The notes: generated from the letters alone by a model not told the origin. DNA of 64,000 nucleotides from an uncultured Alistipes sp. (GCA_904502285.1 CAJGEC010000004.1:33072-97071), one strand, 5' to 3'. Shown: positions 9,278 through 18,704, counted from the stretch's first letter. A program made the numbers and translations.

Positions 9278-10333
9278 TCAACACTCCGCAGGTAGTTTTT
9301 CAACAACCTTTTCGGCAATAGACTGATAAAACTCCTCTACGCGCATATCTACACCTGTGGCTGGACTTCCATTATCACTTCCCTCCATAATAGATTGAAT
9401 GATAGGTACTTGTCCGAGTAACTCGATGCCAGCCTCCTCGGCGTAACGCTTAGCACCACCCTTGCCAAAGATGTAGTAGCGGTTGTCGGGTAGCTCCTCA
9501 GGAGTAAACCACGCCATATTCTCCACAACACCCAAAACAGGGATGTTTACCTGCTCGTGTCTAAACATCTCAACTCCACGCACCACATCTGCTACGGCAA
9601 CCTGCTGAGGGGTAGAGACGATGACAGCACCCGAAATCTTGAGTTCATTGATAATAGAGAGGTGTATATCTCCTGTTCCTGGAGGGAGATCCACCAATAG
9701 GTAGTCTAACTTACCCCAACGAGTCTGGTGGATGAGCTGGTGTAGAGCATTCACAGCCATACCTCCTCGCCACATAAGGGCATCCGTAGGCTTAATGAAG
9801 AAGCCAATCGACATAATGGTTATACCCAACGACTGTGCAGGAATGATAAAGTCGTGACCCTCCTCATCGCGCTCAGCCTCTGGAATATAACCCTCTACGC
9901 CAAACATCTTAGTCTGCGAAGGACCATATATATCGGCATCCAAAATACCTACATTATAACCACGCTGGCGGAGTGCTACGGCGAGATTTGCCGTAACGGT
10001 AGATTTTCCTACACCACCCTTGCCCGAAGCAATAGCAATGATATTGGTTATCTCGGTTGTGGTGGTTACATTCTCCTGACGGCGAGGCTTTGGTGCTGCC
10101 TCACGGATGATAACTATAGAACGCTTATCGGGATACGTAGTTGCGATAAGTTGCTCTACTCGTTGCTTGATGCGCTGAGCAAATGGGTCGCGAGCCTTCT
10201 GGAAACGAAGGGTTATGGCAATAGAGCCATCCTCACCCATATCTGCGCGATCAACAAAACCACTATCGACGATATTATGCTCCGTCTCAGGGTGTATTAT
10301 GGTGCGTAAAAGCGCCTCTAATTGTTCGTTCAT
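9278..10333 (-). CDS. mrp: Mrp/ApbC-type P-loop ATPase, iron-sulfur carrier family
   Basis: Cytosolic ATPase of the Mrp/NBP35 family, thought to carry or transfer Fe-S clusters. 351 residues: an N-terminal DUF59-like domain (about 1-85), then a deviant Walker A GKGGVGKST at about 104-112, DADIYGPS, and VDLPPGTGD. The C-terminal CxxC that holds the bridging cluster in E. coli Mrp is absent: the equivalent stretch reads NMAWFTPEELPDN, and the only Cys in the protein is the last residue. It is the last gene of the dnaB-yifB-sppA-mrp run, 16 bases after sppA. Confidence 0.93.
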   Translation of the reverse strand: MNEQLEALLRTIIHPETEHNIVDSGFVDRADMGEDGSIAITLRFQKARDPFAQRIKQRVEQLIATTYPDKRSIVIIREAAPKPRRQENVTTTTEITNIIAIASGKGGVGKSTVTANLAVALRQRGYNVGILDADIYGPSQTKMFGVEGYIPEAERDEEGHDFIIPAQSLGITIMSIGFFIKPTDALMWRGGMAVNALHQLIHQTRWGKLDYLLVDLPPGTGDIHLSIINELKISGAVIVSTPQQVAVADVVRGVEMFRHEQVNIPVLGVVENMAWFTPEELPDNRYYIFGKGGAKRYAEEAGIELLGQVPIIQSIMEGSDNGSPATGVDMRVEEFYQSIAEKVVEKLPAEC

Positions 10334-10349
10334 ACCTATATTTATATTA

Positions 10350-12170
10350 TTAAAACTCTATCTTCAAATTACCTGGATGCAAGGTCTGAATACCTTGAGT
10401 GGTGAATACCACAGGCACCTCCTCAATCATACTACACAACTCCTTGCCATAGATATTGAAATCCAACCCCAAGAGAGTGGCGTACTGTGTACCAAAACTA
10501 TTGAGCCACTCCTCGAAAGGTGTCAAAGGTGCTACAAACTCATAGATGGTATAGTTGTTAGCGATATCTGCCAACTCCACAGCCTTACCAATAGCCTCGT
10601 TGATACCACCTATGGCATCTACTAAGCCACACTCCTTACCCATAACACCGCTCCATACTCTACCCTCGGCAACATTATAGACCTCCTCGATGCTCATATT
10701 TCTACCCTCGGCAACGTGTGAAGTAAAGGTGGTATAGACTCTATCAACACCTTTAGTGATGAAGGCCTTCTGCTCATTGCTCAGTGGCTCCAAGAGAGAC
10801 ATACCGAGTGCTGCTGGCGATGTGCCAACACCATCGATGGTGATACCAAGGCGGTAACGTAGGAAGTTATTGATATTTGGAATCATACCGAAGACACCGA
10901 TAGAACCCGTGAGGGTGGTGTTATCGGCAAAGATGTAGTCTGCAGGAGCAGAGATGTAGTAACCACCACTTGCTGCCATAGAACCCATAGAGACAACCAC
11001 AGGTTTTACCTGCTGAAGGAGTACCATCTCTCGCCATGCTACCTCCGATGCGAGGGCAGAGCCACCAGGGGAGTTCACTCGAAGAACTACAGCCTTAGTA
11101 TCCTCATCGAGACGTGCCTGACGCAACTCTGTGGCTAAGCGTGAGCCATAGACAGAGTTATCTTCGTAGAGGTTACCATCGACAATCTGGCCATCAGCAT
11201 AGATGATAGCAACAAGGCTATTCATAGCGTATGGCTCATTACCAACAGATGTGGTGAGGGTGTTGCAATCAATCAACGAAGCATACTCTCCAAATGTGAT
11301 AGTGTTATGTAGGCCCATATCGTTGCGCTCAACACCATAGCCATCGTAGAGCGTATTCATATAGTCCTCGTGGGCCACAGCATCAATCATACCCACACGC
11401 AAGGCATCCTCGGCAAAGACGATACTCATATCTCGTGCAGACTGCATAAGCATCTCTTTAGATATGTTTCGCACCTCCGAAATATCATCGCAGATGCTAT
11501 TCCAAATAGAGTTAGCCAAAGCCTCGTTCTGCTTGCGGTTCGCCTCAGACATCTTAGTTAAGAAGTATGGCTCAACGGCACTCTTATATTTGCAAACCGT
11601 AGGTCTGAAGATAACAACCTCGATATCGAGTTTATCGAGCAAACCCTTATAAAATATAGTGCTGAGACCTACACCTCGCCAGTCGAGACCTCCCTCAGGG
11701 TTGAGAACGATGTTGTCTGCAACGGAACTTAGGTAGTACTCATACTGGCTGTAACTGTTGCTATAGGCAACGATAAACTTGCCAGAGCTCTTGAAACGAA
11801 GAAGAGCCTTGCGCAACTCCTCCAAGTTAGCAATATTTGTATTGTCTTTATTCACCAAGGAGATACAAATACCCTTGATATTAGGATCTGTGGCTGCATA
11901 ATCAATCGCAGCAAGGGCCTTAACAAGGGTCAAAGACTCCGAAACCGATAGGTTTGCAGCATCTATGGTGCTCAGTGGCGAGCATAGTGGCGAGTCGATG
12001 ATAGCCTCGTTGAGGTCTATATACAAAATAGTATTTTTCTCTATGGGCTTCTGAGACGACTCCATCGAAAGGAGAGCGCCAACCATAACTGATACCGATC
12101 CAATAATAAGCACTGCTACACCAATGACCCAAGCGAGCAATGAAGCAGCAAAAGATTTAAAGAAACTCAT
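10350..12170 (-). CDS. sppA: Signal peptide peptidase SppA, 67K type
   Basis: Membrane-bound serine protease that degrades cleaved signal peptides. At 606 residues it is the long, duplicated form. One N-terminal helix (about residues 8-30) anchors it. Two S49 domains follow: the first near 60-290, and the second from about 310 with the nucleophile in SMGSMAASGGYYIS and the following TTLTGSIGVFGMI. In this form the catalytic Lys comes from the N-terminal domain. The gaps to its neighbours are 59 and 16 bases, so it is part of the leftward operon. Confidence 0.95.
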   Translation of the reverse strand: MSFFKSFAASLLAWVIGVAVLIIGSVSVMVGALLSMESSQKPIEKNTILYIDLNEAIIDSPLCSPLSTIDAANLSVSESLTLVKALAAIDYAATDPNIKGICISLVNKDNTNIANLEELRKALLRFKSSGKFIVAYSNSYSQYEYYLSSVADNIVLNPEGGLDWRGVGLSTIFYKGLLDKLDIEVVIFRPTVCKYKSAVEPYFLTKMSEANRKQNEALANSIWNSICDDISEVRNISKEMLMQSARDMSIVFAEDALRVGMIDAVAHEDYMNTLYDGYGVERNDMGLHNTITFGEYASLIDCNTLTTSVGNEPYAMNSLVAIIYADGQIVDGNLYEDNSVYGSRLATELRQARLDEDTKAVVLRVNSPGGSALASEVAWREMVLLQQVKPVVVSMGSMAASGGYYISAPADYIFADNTTLTGSIGVFGMIPNINNFLRYRLGITIDGVGTSPAALGMSLLEPLSNEQKAFITKGVDRVYTTFTSHVAEGRNMSIEEVYNVAEGRVWSGVMGKECGLVDAIGGINEAIGKAVELADIANNYTIYEFVAPLTPFEEWLNSFGTQYATLLGLDFNIYGKELCSMIEEVPVVFTTQGIQTLHPGNLKIEF

Positions 12171-12229
12171 AACACCTAATTTTTAAAGTTTATCTCTATC
12201 AATGAGCGAGTTGCACAATGTTTATGCAA

Positions 12230-13768
12230 CTAACGACCCAAATTTTCACGATCCAACGAGCGGTAGCCTATGGCCTCGGATATATGTGTTGGCTCGATAC
12301 ACTCCTTGCCCTCGATGTCGGCAATGGTGCGGGCCAACTTGATGATTCTGTCGTAGGCACGAGCCGAGAGGTTGAGGTGCGACATAGCCATATCCAACAG
12401 CGCTCGGCTATCCTTATCCAGCGGAGCAAAGCGTCGCAACATAGCGCTATTCATCATAGCGTTGCAGTGGATGTTCAACCCCTTGAAGCGCTCCTGCTGT
12501 ATGTTGCGTGCCTTGATCACACGCTTGCGTATCTCGCTACTCGACTCACCACGCTCAGAAGATGATATCTCGCTAAGGAGAACTGGCACAACCTCGATGT
12601 GCATATCTATACGATCCATCAGCGGGCCCGATATATGTGCCATATACCTATGTACCGAGGCTGCCGAGCAGGAACACTCCTTGGTAGGGTGTGTGTAGTA
12701 GCCACAAGGGCAGGGGTTCATAGAGGCTATAAGCATAAAGTTTGCGGGGTACTCCACCGAGTATTTAGCACGAGAAATGGCTATCTTCCTATCCTCCAAT
12801 GGTTGGCGCAACACTTCAAGCACGCTACGCCCAAATTCGGGCATCTCGTCGAGGAAGAGTACACCATTATTTGCTAATGACACCTCACCAGGCTGTGGCG
12901 ACTGTCCACCACCGATGAGTGCCACTTGTGAGGCGAGGTGGTGTGGCGCACGGAAGGGGCGTTGCGAAATAAGACCTTTGTGGGCCCCTATCTTGCCAGC
13001 CACGGAGTGTATCTTTGTGGTCTCCAAGGCCTCCTCCAAACTCATAGGAGGAAGTATGGAAGGCATACGTCGAGCAAGCATAGTCTTTCCCGAACCTGGA
13101 GGGCCTATCATTATTATATTATGGCCTCCTGCGGCAGCAATCTCCAAGGCGCGCTTCACGAAGTGCTGACCCTTGACATCGGCGAAGTCCTCCATAAACT
13201 CTGTGTCGCCCTCCTCCTCCTTCGCTGGTAGTACACTCTCGGCTACACGGTACTCCCTATGTCCTAAGAGTATCTCGCACAACTCTACAAGTGTGGCAAC
13301 GGGGACTACCTCGATACCATCAACGATGGCTCCCTCGGCAACATTCTCTTCGGGCATAAACACTCGCTTTAACCCTCTGTTACGTGCCGAGTCCACTAAG
13401 GGTAGGACACCCTTGACGGGACGAAGTGTGCCATTAAGCGACAACTCGCCAATGAAGAGGGAGTCCTCTAACATTGAGGAGTGTATCTGCTCCTGTGCAA
13501 CGAGGATACCTATGGCAATGGCTAAATCATATTGTGAACCCTCCTTACGCAAGTCGGCAGGGGCAAGGTTTACGATAGTCTTCTTAGTTTGAATCTTGTA
13601 GCCCGAATTCTCAAAGGCCGCAGCAATACGCTCTTGACTCTCCTTGATGGTGTTGTCGGGAAGGCCGACGATATAGAGGCCGATGCCTCCTTGCGAGACA
13701 TTGACTTCGGCAGTGACCTCCACAGCCTCAATACCAGAGATAGCACCCGTATTTATGCGAACAAACAT
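12230..13768 (-). CDS. yifB: YifB/ComM family Mg-chelatase-like AAA+ ATPase
   Basis: 512 residues, the usual length. Order: an N-terminal Lon-protease-like ChlI domain (about 1-165), a Mg-chelatase-type AAA+ domain with Walker A GPPGSGKTM near 222 and Walker B VLFLDEMPEF, a Cys-containing NPCPCGYYTHP segment, and a C-terminal ChlI domain ending in SLDRENL. In Vibrio and other bacteria the homologue ComM is a hexameric helicase that aids branch migration during transformation; here the role is inferred by homology. It lies 12 bases downstream of dnaB. Confidence 0.94.
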   Translation of the reverse strand: MFVRINTGAISGIEAVEVTAEVNVSQGGIGLYIVGLPDNTIKESQERIAAAFENSGYKIQTKKTIVNLAPADLRKEGSQYDLAIAIGILVAQEQIHSSMLEDSLFIGELSLNGTLRPVKGVLPLVDSARNRGLKRVFMPEENVAEGAIVDGIEVVPVATLVELCEILLGHREYRVAESVLPAKEEEGDTEFMEDFADVKGQHFVKRALEIAAAGGHNIIMIGPPGSGKTMLARRMPSILPPMSLEEALETTKIHSVAGKIGAHKGLISQRPFRAPHHLASQVALIGGGQSPQPGEVSLANNGVLFLDEMPEFGRSVLEVLRQPLEDRKIAISRAKYSVEYPANFMLIASMNPCPCGYYTHPTKECSCSAASVHRYMAHISGPLMDRIDMHIEVVPVLLSEISSSERGESSSEIRKRVIKARNIQQERFKGLNIHCNAMMNSAMLRRFAPLDKDSRALLDMAMSHLNLSARAYDRIIKLARTIADIEGKECIEPTHISEAIGYRSLDRENLGR

Positions 13769-13780
13769 AGAATCAAGAGT

Positions 13781-15370
13781 TTAAAATGGTGCTTCATCAT
13801 TTGTTGCTCCTCCCGCAGGGGCGATGTCGAACTCCGAACTACCTCCCATCATACCACTTGAGAAGCCTCCAGCACCCTCAGGACGAATACCCATAGGTGT
13901 ATTGCTCATTGATGGTCTCTCGTCGTAGACCTCATTAGATGAGTAGTTGAGGGCCGTGGCAGTGACAGAACTCTCGGCATCGGCAAACTTAGCCTGATCC
14001 TTGATGAAGCGCAATGGTACATCTGTGACCTCACCGTTACGGTGCTTAGCGATGATAATCTCGGCCATACCTGCCGTAGACATATTATTTTCGTCAGTGG
14101 TAAGTCCGTAGTACTCAGGACGGTGGATGAATGCTACAACGTCGGCATCCTGCTCGATAGCACCCGACTCACGAAGGTCGGAGAGCTGTGGTCGCTTCGA
14201 GCCACCTCGGTTCTCGACATTACGGCTGAGCTGCGACAGTGCGATGATAGGTACGTTCAACTCCTTGGCAATAGCCTTCAACGTACGCGAGATGAGAGAT
14301 ACCTCCTGCTCACGGTTACCACGAGTTTCAGGTGTCGAGGCGGTCATCAACTGCAAGTAGTCAATGATGATAAGCTGGATGTCGTGCTGAGTCTTCAGAC
14401 GACGAGCCTTCGAGCGGAACTCGTATACCGAGAGGGCTGGGGTGTCGTCGATATAGAGTGGGGCGCGGCCGAGTTCCACGGTATTCTTCTCAAGGTGTTT
14501 CCACTGGTCGTCGGTGAGGTTACCCGTGCGGAGAGCCTTAGGGCTAAGTTGTGTCTCGGCCACGATTAGACGGTTCATCAACTGCACGGAACTCATCTCC
14601 AAAGAGAAGAAGGCTACGGGGGTCTTGAACTCCACGGTCATATTACGTGCCATAGTAAGCACGAAGGCGGTCTTACCCATAGATGGACGGGCCGCGATGA
14701 TGATAAGGTCGGATGGCTGCCAACCGAGGGTGACACTATCGATGTCGGTGAAGCCTGAGCGCACACCGTTGTACTCGCCCGCAGTTTTTGAGGCCTCCTC
14801 AATCTGTGCCAAGGCCTTACGCAAGATGTCCGAAGCCGCAAGAACTGAGCGCTTTACGTTACCCTCAGAGACACGGAATATCTCCTGCTCGGCAAAGCCA
14901 ATAAGTTCGGTAACATCCACCTCTTCGTCGTAGGAGCGACGTTGAATCTCGGTGGCCGAGCGGATAAGTTCTCGTTGCACATACTTCTGTGCGATAATCT
15001 TGGCGTGGAACTCCACGTGTGCTGCCGATGCAACCTTCTGTGTAAGTTCGGCAAGGTATGCTACACCTCCCACCTTTTGCAACTCCTTCTGTGCCTTGAG
15101 TCGCTCGGTGACGGTGAAGAGGTCGATAGCCTTCATCTCGAACGAGAGATCCTGGATAGCCTTAAAAATTATCCTATGCTCCTCAAGGTAGAATGTCTCC
15201 ACCTTGACATACTCCTGTACGTCGATGATAGCATCCTTCTCAAGCATCAAGGCTCCGAGAACGGCCTGCTCAAGCTCCGTCGCCTGAGGGGGGACAGTAC
15301 CATCAACACCTATTAGTTGGTTATATGTTTCGCTGTTCTTCTCAGCCGATTTCTTATATTGCTTAGCCAT
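13781..15370 (-). CDS. dnaB: Replicative DNA helicase DnaB
   Basis: Hexameric 5'-3' helicase of the replication fork. 529 residues from ATG at 15370 (MAKQYKKSAE). The N-terminal DnaB domain (about 35-135) is followed by a RecA-like domain with Walker A ARPSMGKTAF and the LSQLSRNVENR and SGAIEQDADVV motifs. The C-terminal tail is Gly/Ser/Met-rich and low in complexity, a common Bacteroidota feature. An in-frame ATG at 15454 is rejected because it lies upstream of the promoter at 15400-15429. First gene of the run ending with mrp. Confidence 0.96.
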   Translation of the reverse strand: MAKQYKKSAEKNSETYNQLIGVDGTVPPQATELEQAVLGALMLEKDAIIDVQEYVKVETFYLEEHRIIFKAIQDLSFEMKAIDLFTVTERLKAQKELQKVGGVAYLAELTQKVASAAHVEFHAKIIAQKYVQRELIRSATEIQRRSYDEEVDVTELIGFAEQEIFRVSEGNVKRSVLAASDILRKALAQIEEASKTAGEYNGVRSGFTDIDSVTLGWQPSDLIIIAARPSMGKTAFVLTMARNMTVEFKTPVAFFSLEMSSVQLMNRLIVAETQLSPKALRTGNLTDDQWKHLEKNTVELGRAPLYIDDTPALSVYEFRSKARRLKTQHDIQLIIIDYLQLMTASTPETRGNREQEVSLISRTLKAIAKELNVPIIALSQLSRNVENRGGSKRPQLSDLRESGAIEQDADVVAFIHRPEYYGLTTDENNMSTAGMAEIIIAKHRNGEVTDVPLRFIKDQAKFADAESSVTATALNYSSNEVYDERPSMSNTPMGIRPEGAGGFSSGMMGGSSEFDIAPAGGATNDEAPF

Positions 15371-15399
15371 ACTTTGCGAGGTTAGGATTAAAACATCCA

Positions 15400-15429
15400 C
15401 AAAATTAAGAATTTTTCGTGAACGAACAA
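15400..15429 (-). promoter_or_regulatory. Promoter for dnaB-yifB-sppA-mrp
   Basis: Minus strand: TTG (15427-15429), a 19-base spacer, then TAATTTTG (15400-15407). It fits the consensus fully and places transcription start near 15393, which fixes the dnaB start at 15370. Confidence 0.7.
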
Positions 15430-15566
15430 CAATTCTTAGGCTATAAGTTATCATTAGTTGTGACGGGTTATTAACAGCGACGTGTTGAAAAGAGTTAAAA
15501 AAAGGCGGTATCTAACTGTCAATGTGAAAAAATTTAAAGATTTTCGTTTAATTCCCCCACTTTTCA

Positions 15567-15574
15567 TATCTTTG
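15567..15574 (+). promoter_or_regulatory. Promoter -7 element for the permease-menG operon
   Basis: TATCTTTG matches TAnnTTTG. It ends only 20 bases before the TTG start codon at 15595, so the leader would be about 14 bases. Confidence 0.55.
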
Positions 15575-15594
15575 TACGATTATAACGCAAGAAT

Positions 15595-16836
15595 TTGAAT
15601 ACGGAGTTTTACATAGCACGACGTGTGTCGCAACGAAGCGAGGGAGCTAAGCCTGGTATTATGGAGCGTGTAGCGACCATAGCGACGGCTGTGAGCCTTG
15701 CTGTGATTGTCGTCACACTCTCGGTGGTTGTTGGCTTTAAGCAGGAACTCGGTGTGCTTATATCGTCGAGCATCTCCGACGTGGTGGTCACTGCTCCCCA
15801 AAGCCACGGAGTTGTGTCGGGTGTTGGAGTTGGACGAAACGACCTCATAGAGAGCGTATTCGTCGATGAACATGTTGAGAGGGTATCACCCTTCACGACT
15901 AAGGAGGGTGTAATCAAGAGCCAGGATAATATCGTGGGTGTATTGCTCAAGGGTGTCGATACACTCTACAACACCGACTTCTTCGAGCAACGTATGCTGG
16001 AGGGTAGTTTTCCACGCCTTGGCCGTGAGCCCCGTTCGAAGGATATTATGCTCTCGGAACGTGTAGCCAAGAGGATGGATGTTGTGGTGGGCGATAGGGT
16101 CGAGATGCTCTTCGTGGACCACAAGGGGACTATACTAAGAGATAAGTTTGAACTATCGGGCATCTATAGTACGGGGGTAGACTTCTTAGACGAGGTCTAC
16201 GCCTTTACCGATATGCGCAACGTAGCACGTCTCTACGATGGAGATAGCGAGGTTGTCACGGGTTATGAGTTGTGGCTCGAAGATGGGGCAGATCCCACGC
16301 TCTACAAAGAGGAGCTAAACGACAGGTTTGTGACACTCTACTTCGACGAGGGAATAGGAGTTGAGGCCTTCACCATTGAGGATATCTTCCCCGATGTGTT
16401 CGGCTGGTTGGCCACACACGACGTAACGGCAATCCTCGTAGTGATTATAATGCTTGTCGTGGCCCTGTTGAATATGGCTACTGCACTGTTAATCATTGTA
16501 TTGGAGCGAGAGACGATGATTGGCATTTTGCGCGCCTTGGGTATGGGTCGCAAGGCCGTTTTACGCATATTCCTCTATCGCTCGTTGTTTATCGTTCTTC
16601 GAGGAGTGTTGTGGGGAGCCTTCATCGGCTTTGTCATAGTGTTGGTTCAGCATCTGTGGCGTGTGATACCACTGCCTACCGAGGGCTACCTCTTGGATGC
16701 CGTACCTACGGCAATGTGTTGGGGTTGGTGGTGTTTGGCCATCGTGGGAAGTATCGTGGTGACGCTTCTATGTATGTTGCTTCCTGCGACCTTTGCCACA
16801 CGCATATCCCCTGTGGAGATTATGCGATACGAGTAA
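15595..16836 (+). CDS. LolE/FtsX family ABC transporter permease
   Basis: Inner-membrane permease of 413 residues, of the LolC/E-MacB type that in other bacteria extracts lipoproteins for the outer membrane. Helix 1 is at about 27-48, a large periplasmic domain follows to about 270, and three helices close the protein (about 277-305, 323-350, 370-400), with FtsX motifs such as ERETMIGILRALGM. No ATPase gene is adjacent. The start is TTG at 15595 (NTEFYIARR matches family N-termini); no upstream in-frame ATG exists, and the next ATG would delete the amphipathic start. Confidence 0.85.
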   Translation: MNTEFYIARRVSQRSEGAKPGIMERVATIATAVSLAVIVVTLSVVVGFKQELGVLISSSISDVVVTAPQSHGVVSGVGVGRNDLIESVFVDEHVERVSPFTTKEGVIKSQDNIVGVLLKGVDTLYNTDFFEQRMLEGSFPRLGREPRSKDIMLSERVAKRMDVVVGDRVEMLFVDHKGTILRDKFELSGIYSTGVDFLDEVYAFTDMRNVARLYDGDSEVVTGYELWLEDGADPTLYKEELNDRFVTLYFDEGIGVEAFTIEDIFPDVFGWLATHDVTAILVVIIMLVVALLNMATALLIIVLERETMIGILRALGMGRKAVLRIFLYRSLFIVLRGVLWGAFIGFVIVLVQHLWRVIPLPTEGYLLDAVPTAMCWGWWCLAIVGSIVVTLLCMLLPATFATRISPVEIMRYE

Positions 16837-16858
16837 TTTGTAGGATATATTTTAAGTT

Positions 16859-17578
16859 ATGAAACCATATAACCAAGAGCAGACAAAGAAGGAGCAGGTA
16901 GAGGAGATGTTCGACAATATCGCCCCGACCTACGACCGTCTGAACCATATTATGTCGTTGAATATCGACCGCATCTGGCGTCGTCGTGTTATGCGCATCA
17001 TTCGTCGCGCTAAGCCACAGCGAATTATGGATGTGGCGACTGGTACGGGTGACCTTGCGATAGCTATGGCTCGTAAGGTGAACGAGGCGCATATCTTGGG
17101 AGTAGACCTCTCGGAGGAGATGCTCAGCGAGGCAAGAAAGAAGATTAAGAGGCTTGAGCTTGAGAAGCGCATAACTCTCGAAAAGGGTGATGCTGAGAAT
17201 CTTACGATGGTGGCGTCGGAGAGTGTCGATGCCGCTACCGTGGCCTTCGGTGTCAGAAACTTCGAGAATATAGAGCGAGGCCTGAGCGAAATCTATCGTA
17301 CCCTACGCCCAGGGGGAAAGTTGGTGGTGTTGGAGTTCTCGATGCCTAAAAACCGTTTGGTGCGTTGGGTCTATCGCCAATATGCTCACCGCCTCTTGCC
17401 ACGTATTGGTGGTATGATATCTAAGGATAAGCAGGCCTACACCTATCTGCCCGACTCTGTTGAGGAGTTCCCAGCACCTGAGCGTTTCGCCGAGATACTC
17501 AAGGGGGTGGGCTTCAAGAGTGTGAAACTCAGTTCGCAGAGCTTTGGTATCGCCTACATATACGATGCTACGAAGTAG
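16859..17578 (+). CDS. menG: Demethylmenaquinone methyltransferase
   Basis: SAM-dependent UbiE/MenG family enzyme that makes the last methylation of menaquinone. 239 residues. It has the opening VEEMFDNIAPTYDRLNHIMS, motif I MDVATGTGDLAI at about 59-70, and GGKLVVLEFSMP. The closing FGIAYIYDATK is typical. Ubiquinone is not expected in Bacteroidota, so menaquinone is the likely substrate class. It follows the permease by 22 bases. Confidence 0.95.
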   Translation: MKPYNQEQTKKEQVEEMFDNIAPTYDRLNHIMSLNIDRIWRRRVMRIIRRAKPQRIMDVATGTGDLAIAMARKVNEAHILGVDLSEEMLSEARKKIKRLELEKRITLEKGDAENLTMVASESVDAATVAFGVRNFENIERGLSEIYRTLRPGGKLVVLEFSMPKNRLVRWVYRQYAHRLLPRIGGMISKDKQAYTYLPDSVEEFPAPERFAEILKGVGFKSVKLSSQSFGIAYIYDATK

Positions 17579-17592
17579 TGCGTTAAGTAGTT

Positions 17593-18120
17593 ATGCACAG
17601 ACTCTTTAGACATAGCCTCGTTGTGTTGCTTTTTGCCCTGCTTTGCCCCGTCGTGGCAAGGGGAGGTAGCCCCATTGTGGAGCGTTTCAAGGAGCGAGTA
17701 GAGGTTAAGGGTATTTCGCGTGTAACACATCTGTCGAGTGCGGGTGTGAACCTGTGGGTCGATGTCGAGAATAGGAGTGCTTCGCGCCTTGTGCTTAAGC
17801 GTGCGGTGTTGGATGTGGTTGTCGATGGCGAGGTGCGTATGCAGGTGTCGCTACGCGACAGGGTTGTTGTGGCCCGAAAGAGCGATGGCGAGGTGTTGCT
17901 TCCACTGAGGTTTACCAAGCGAAATACACTCTCAGTGATAACGCTGTTGCGCCGACTTGTCAGGGACGATATCGACGAAGTGAGCCTCAATATCGACCTT
18001 AGAGGAGGAACGATGCTGTTTCGCAAAAACTTTGAGGTGCAGGGTGTTACTCTTGTTGAGGTGCTTGGTTGGCTCGGCTTGACCTCGGCCGATGTTTTAG
18101 ACTTTATGGAGATGTTATAA
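17593..18120 (+). CDS. Secreted LEA-type-2-like protein, function unknown
   Basis: 175 residues with a signal peptide (about 1-24) and no clear lipobox. The middle (about 40-110: SRVTHLSSAGVNLWVDVENRS, then basic strands) has the alternating pattern of LEA-type-2/WHy beta-sandwich domains; this is a fold-level guess. It lies 14 bases after menG and 14 before the SPOR-like gene, so it is part of the operon. Location is probably periplasmic. Confidence 0.65.
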   Translation: MHRLFRHSLVVLLFALLCPVVARGGSPIVERFKERVEVKGISRVTHLSSAGVNLWVDVENRSASRLVLKRAVLDVVVDGEVRMQVSLRDRVVVARKSDGEVLLPLRFTKRNTLSVITLLRRLVRDDIDEVSLNIDLRGGTMLFRKNFEVQGVTLVEVLGWLGLTSADVLDFMEML

Positions 18121-18134
18121 TAATGTGTAAGGAT

Positions 18135-18662
18135 ATGAATAGAATTAGGATATTTGTTGCGATTGTCGCTATGTTCCTTGTTGGCCATACGGCAATGGCC
18201 CAGAACCTTGATAGAGTGATAGGTTCGTTGGAGCAGAGTGCTATGGGGGGTAATAGGGTGCGTGTGATTGAGGATTCCGACACTCGTGATGCGGTGCTCT
18301 TGGTAGAGAGTCAGCGTAAGGCCAAAGAGACAAGTGGTTTCCGTGTAGTCATCTTTTCGGCTAATGGCCAGTATGCTGGCGACAATGCAGAGAGGGTCTT
18401 GAATGAGTTTAAGAGCCAATTTCCCGAAATAAATGCATACTTGGTCTACGAGAGTCCATATTTCAAAATATCGGTTGGAGATTGTCTCTCGATGGAGGAG
18501 GCTCAGATACTTATGGCACGGGTAACTCCTTATTATCCAAAGGCTTATCCTAAGCGAGAGACTATTCGATATGAGGATTTGGCCAACGTGCGCGAAAAAC
18601 CAGCATCTCCAATAGATAGCCTTGCTGTGGAGGTTTTGATAGAAGAAAATGTACAAGAATAG
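18135..18662 (+). CDS. Secreted SPOR-like domain protein
   Basis: 175 residues from ATG at 18135 (MNRIRIFVAIVAMF). A signal peptide ends near AMAQ. The body (about 70-150) has the SPOR-like arrangement FRVVIFSANGQYAGD, then a helix, then AYLVYESPYFKISVGDC, then a helix. SPOR domains bind denuded peptidoglycan at division sites, so this may be a cell-wall-binding periplasmic protein. An ATG at 18123 would add four residues. Last gene of the permease-menG run. Confidence 0.75.
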   Translation: MNRIRIFVAIVAMFLVGHTAMAQNLDRVIGSLEQSAMGGNRVRVIEDSDTRDAVLLVESQRKAKETSGFRVVIFSANGQYAGDNAERVLNEFKSQFPEINAYLVYESPYFKISVGDCLSMEEAQILMARVTPYYPKAYPKRETIRYEDLANVREKPASPIDSLAVEVLIEENVQE

Positions 18663-18704
18663 TAATTTATTGCCTAAAAATTTTTAAAATTAAAATAGGT
18701 TTAC

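Noticed and set aside
15371..15454. Longer N-terminus for DnaB starting at 15454
   Set aside because: The extra segment contains and precedes a full promoter (15400-15429) and is unlike DnaB N-termini.
17583..18656. 357-codon open frame on the minus strand
   Set aside because: It lies opposite two genes with signal peptides and a consistent operon; its product is Ser/Thr/Arg-rich with no domain, as expected of an antisense shadow.
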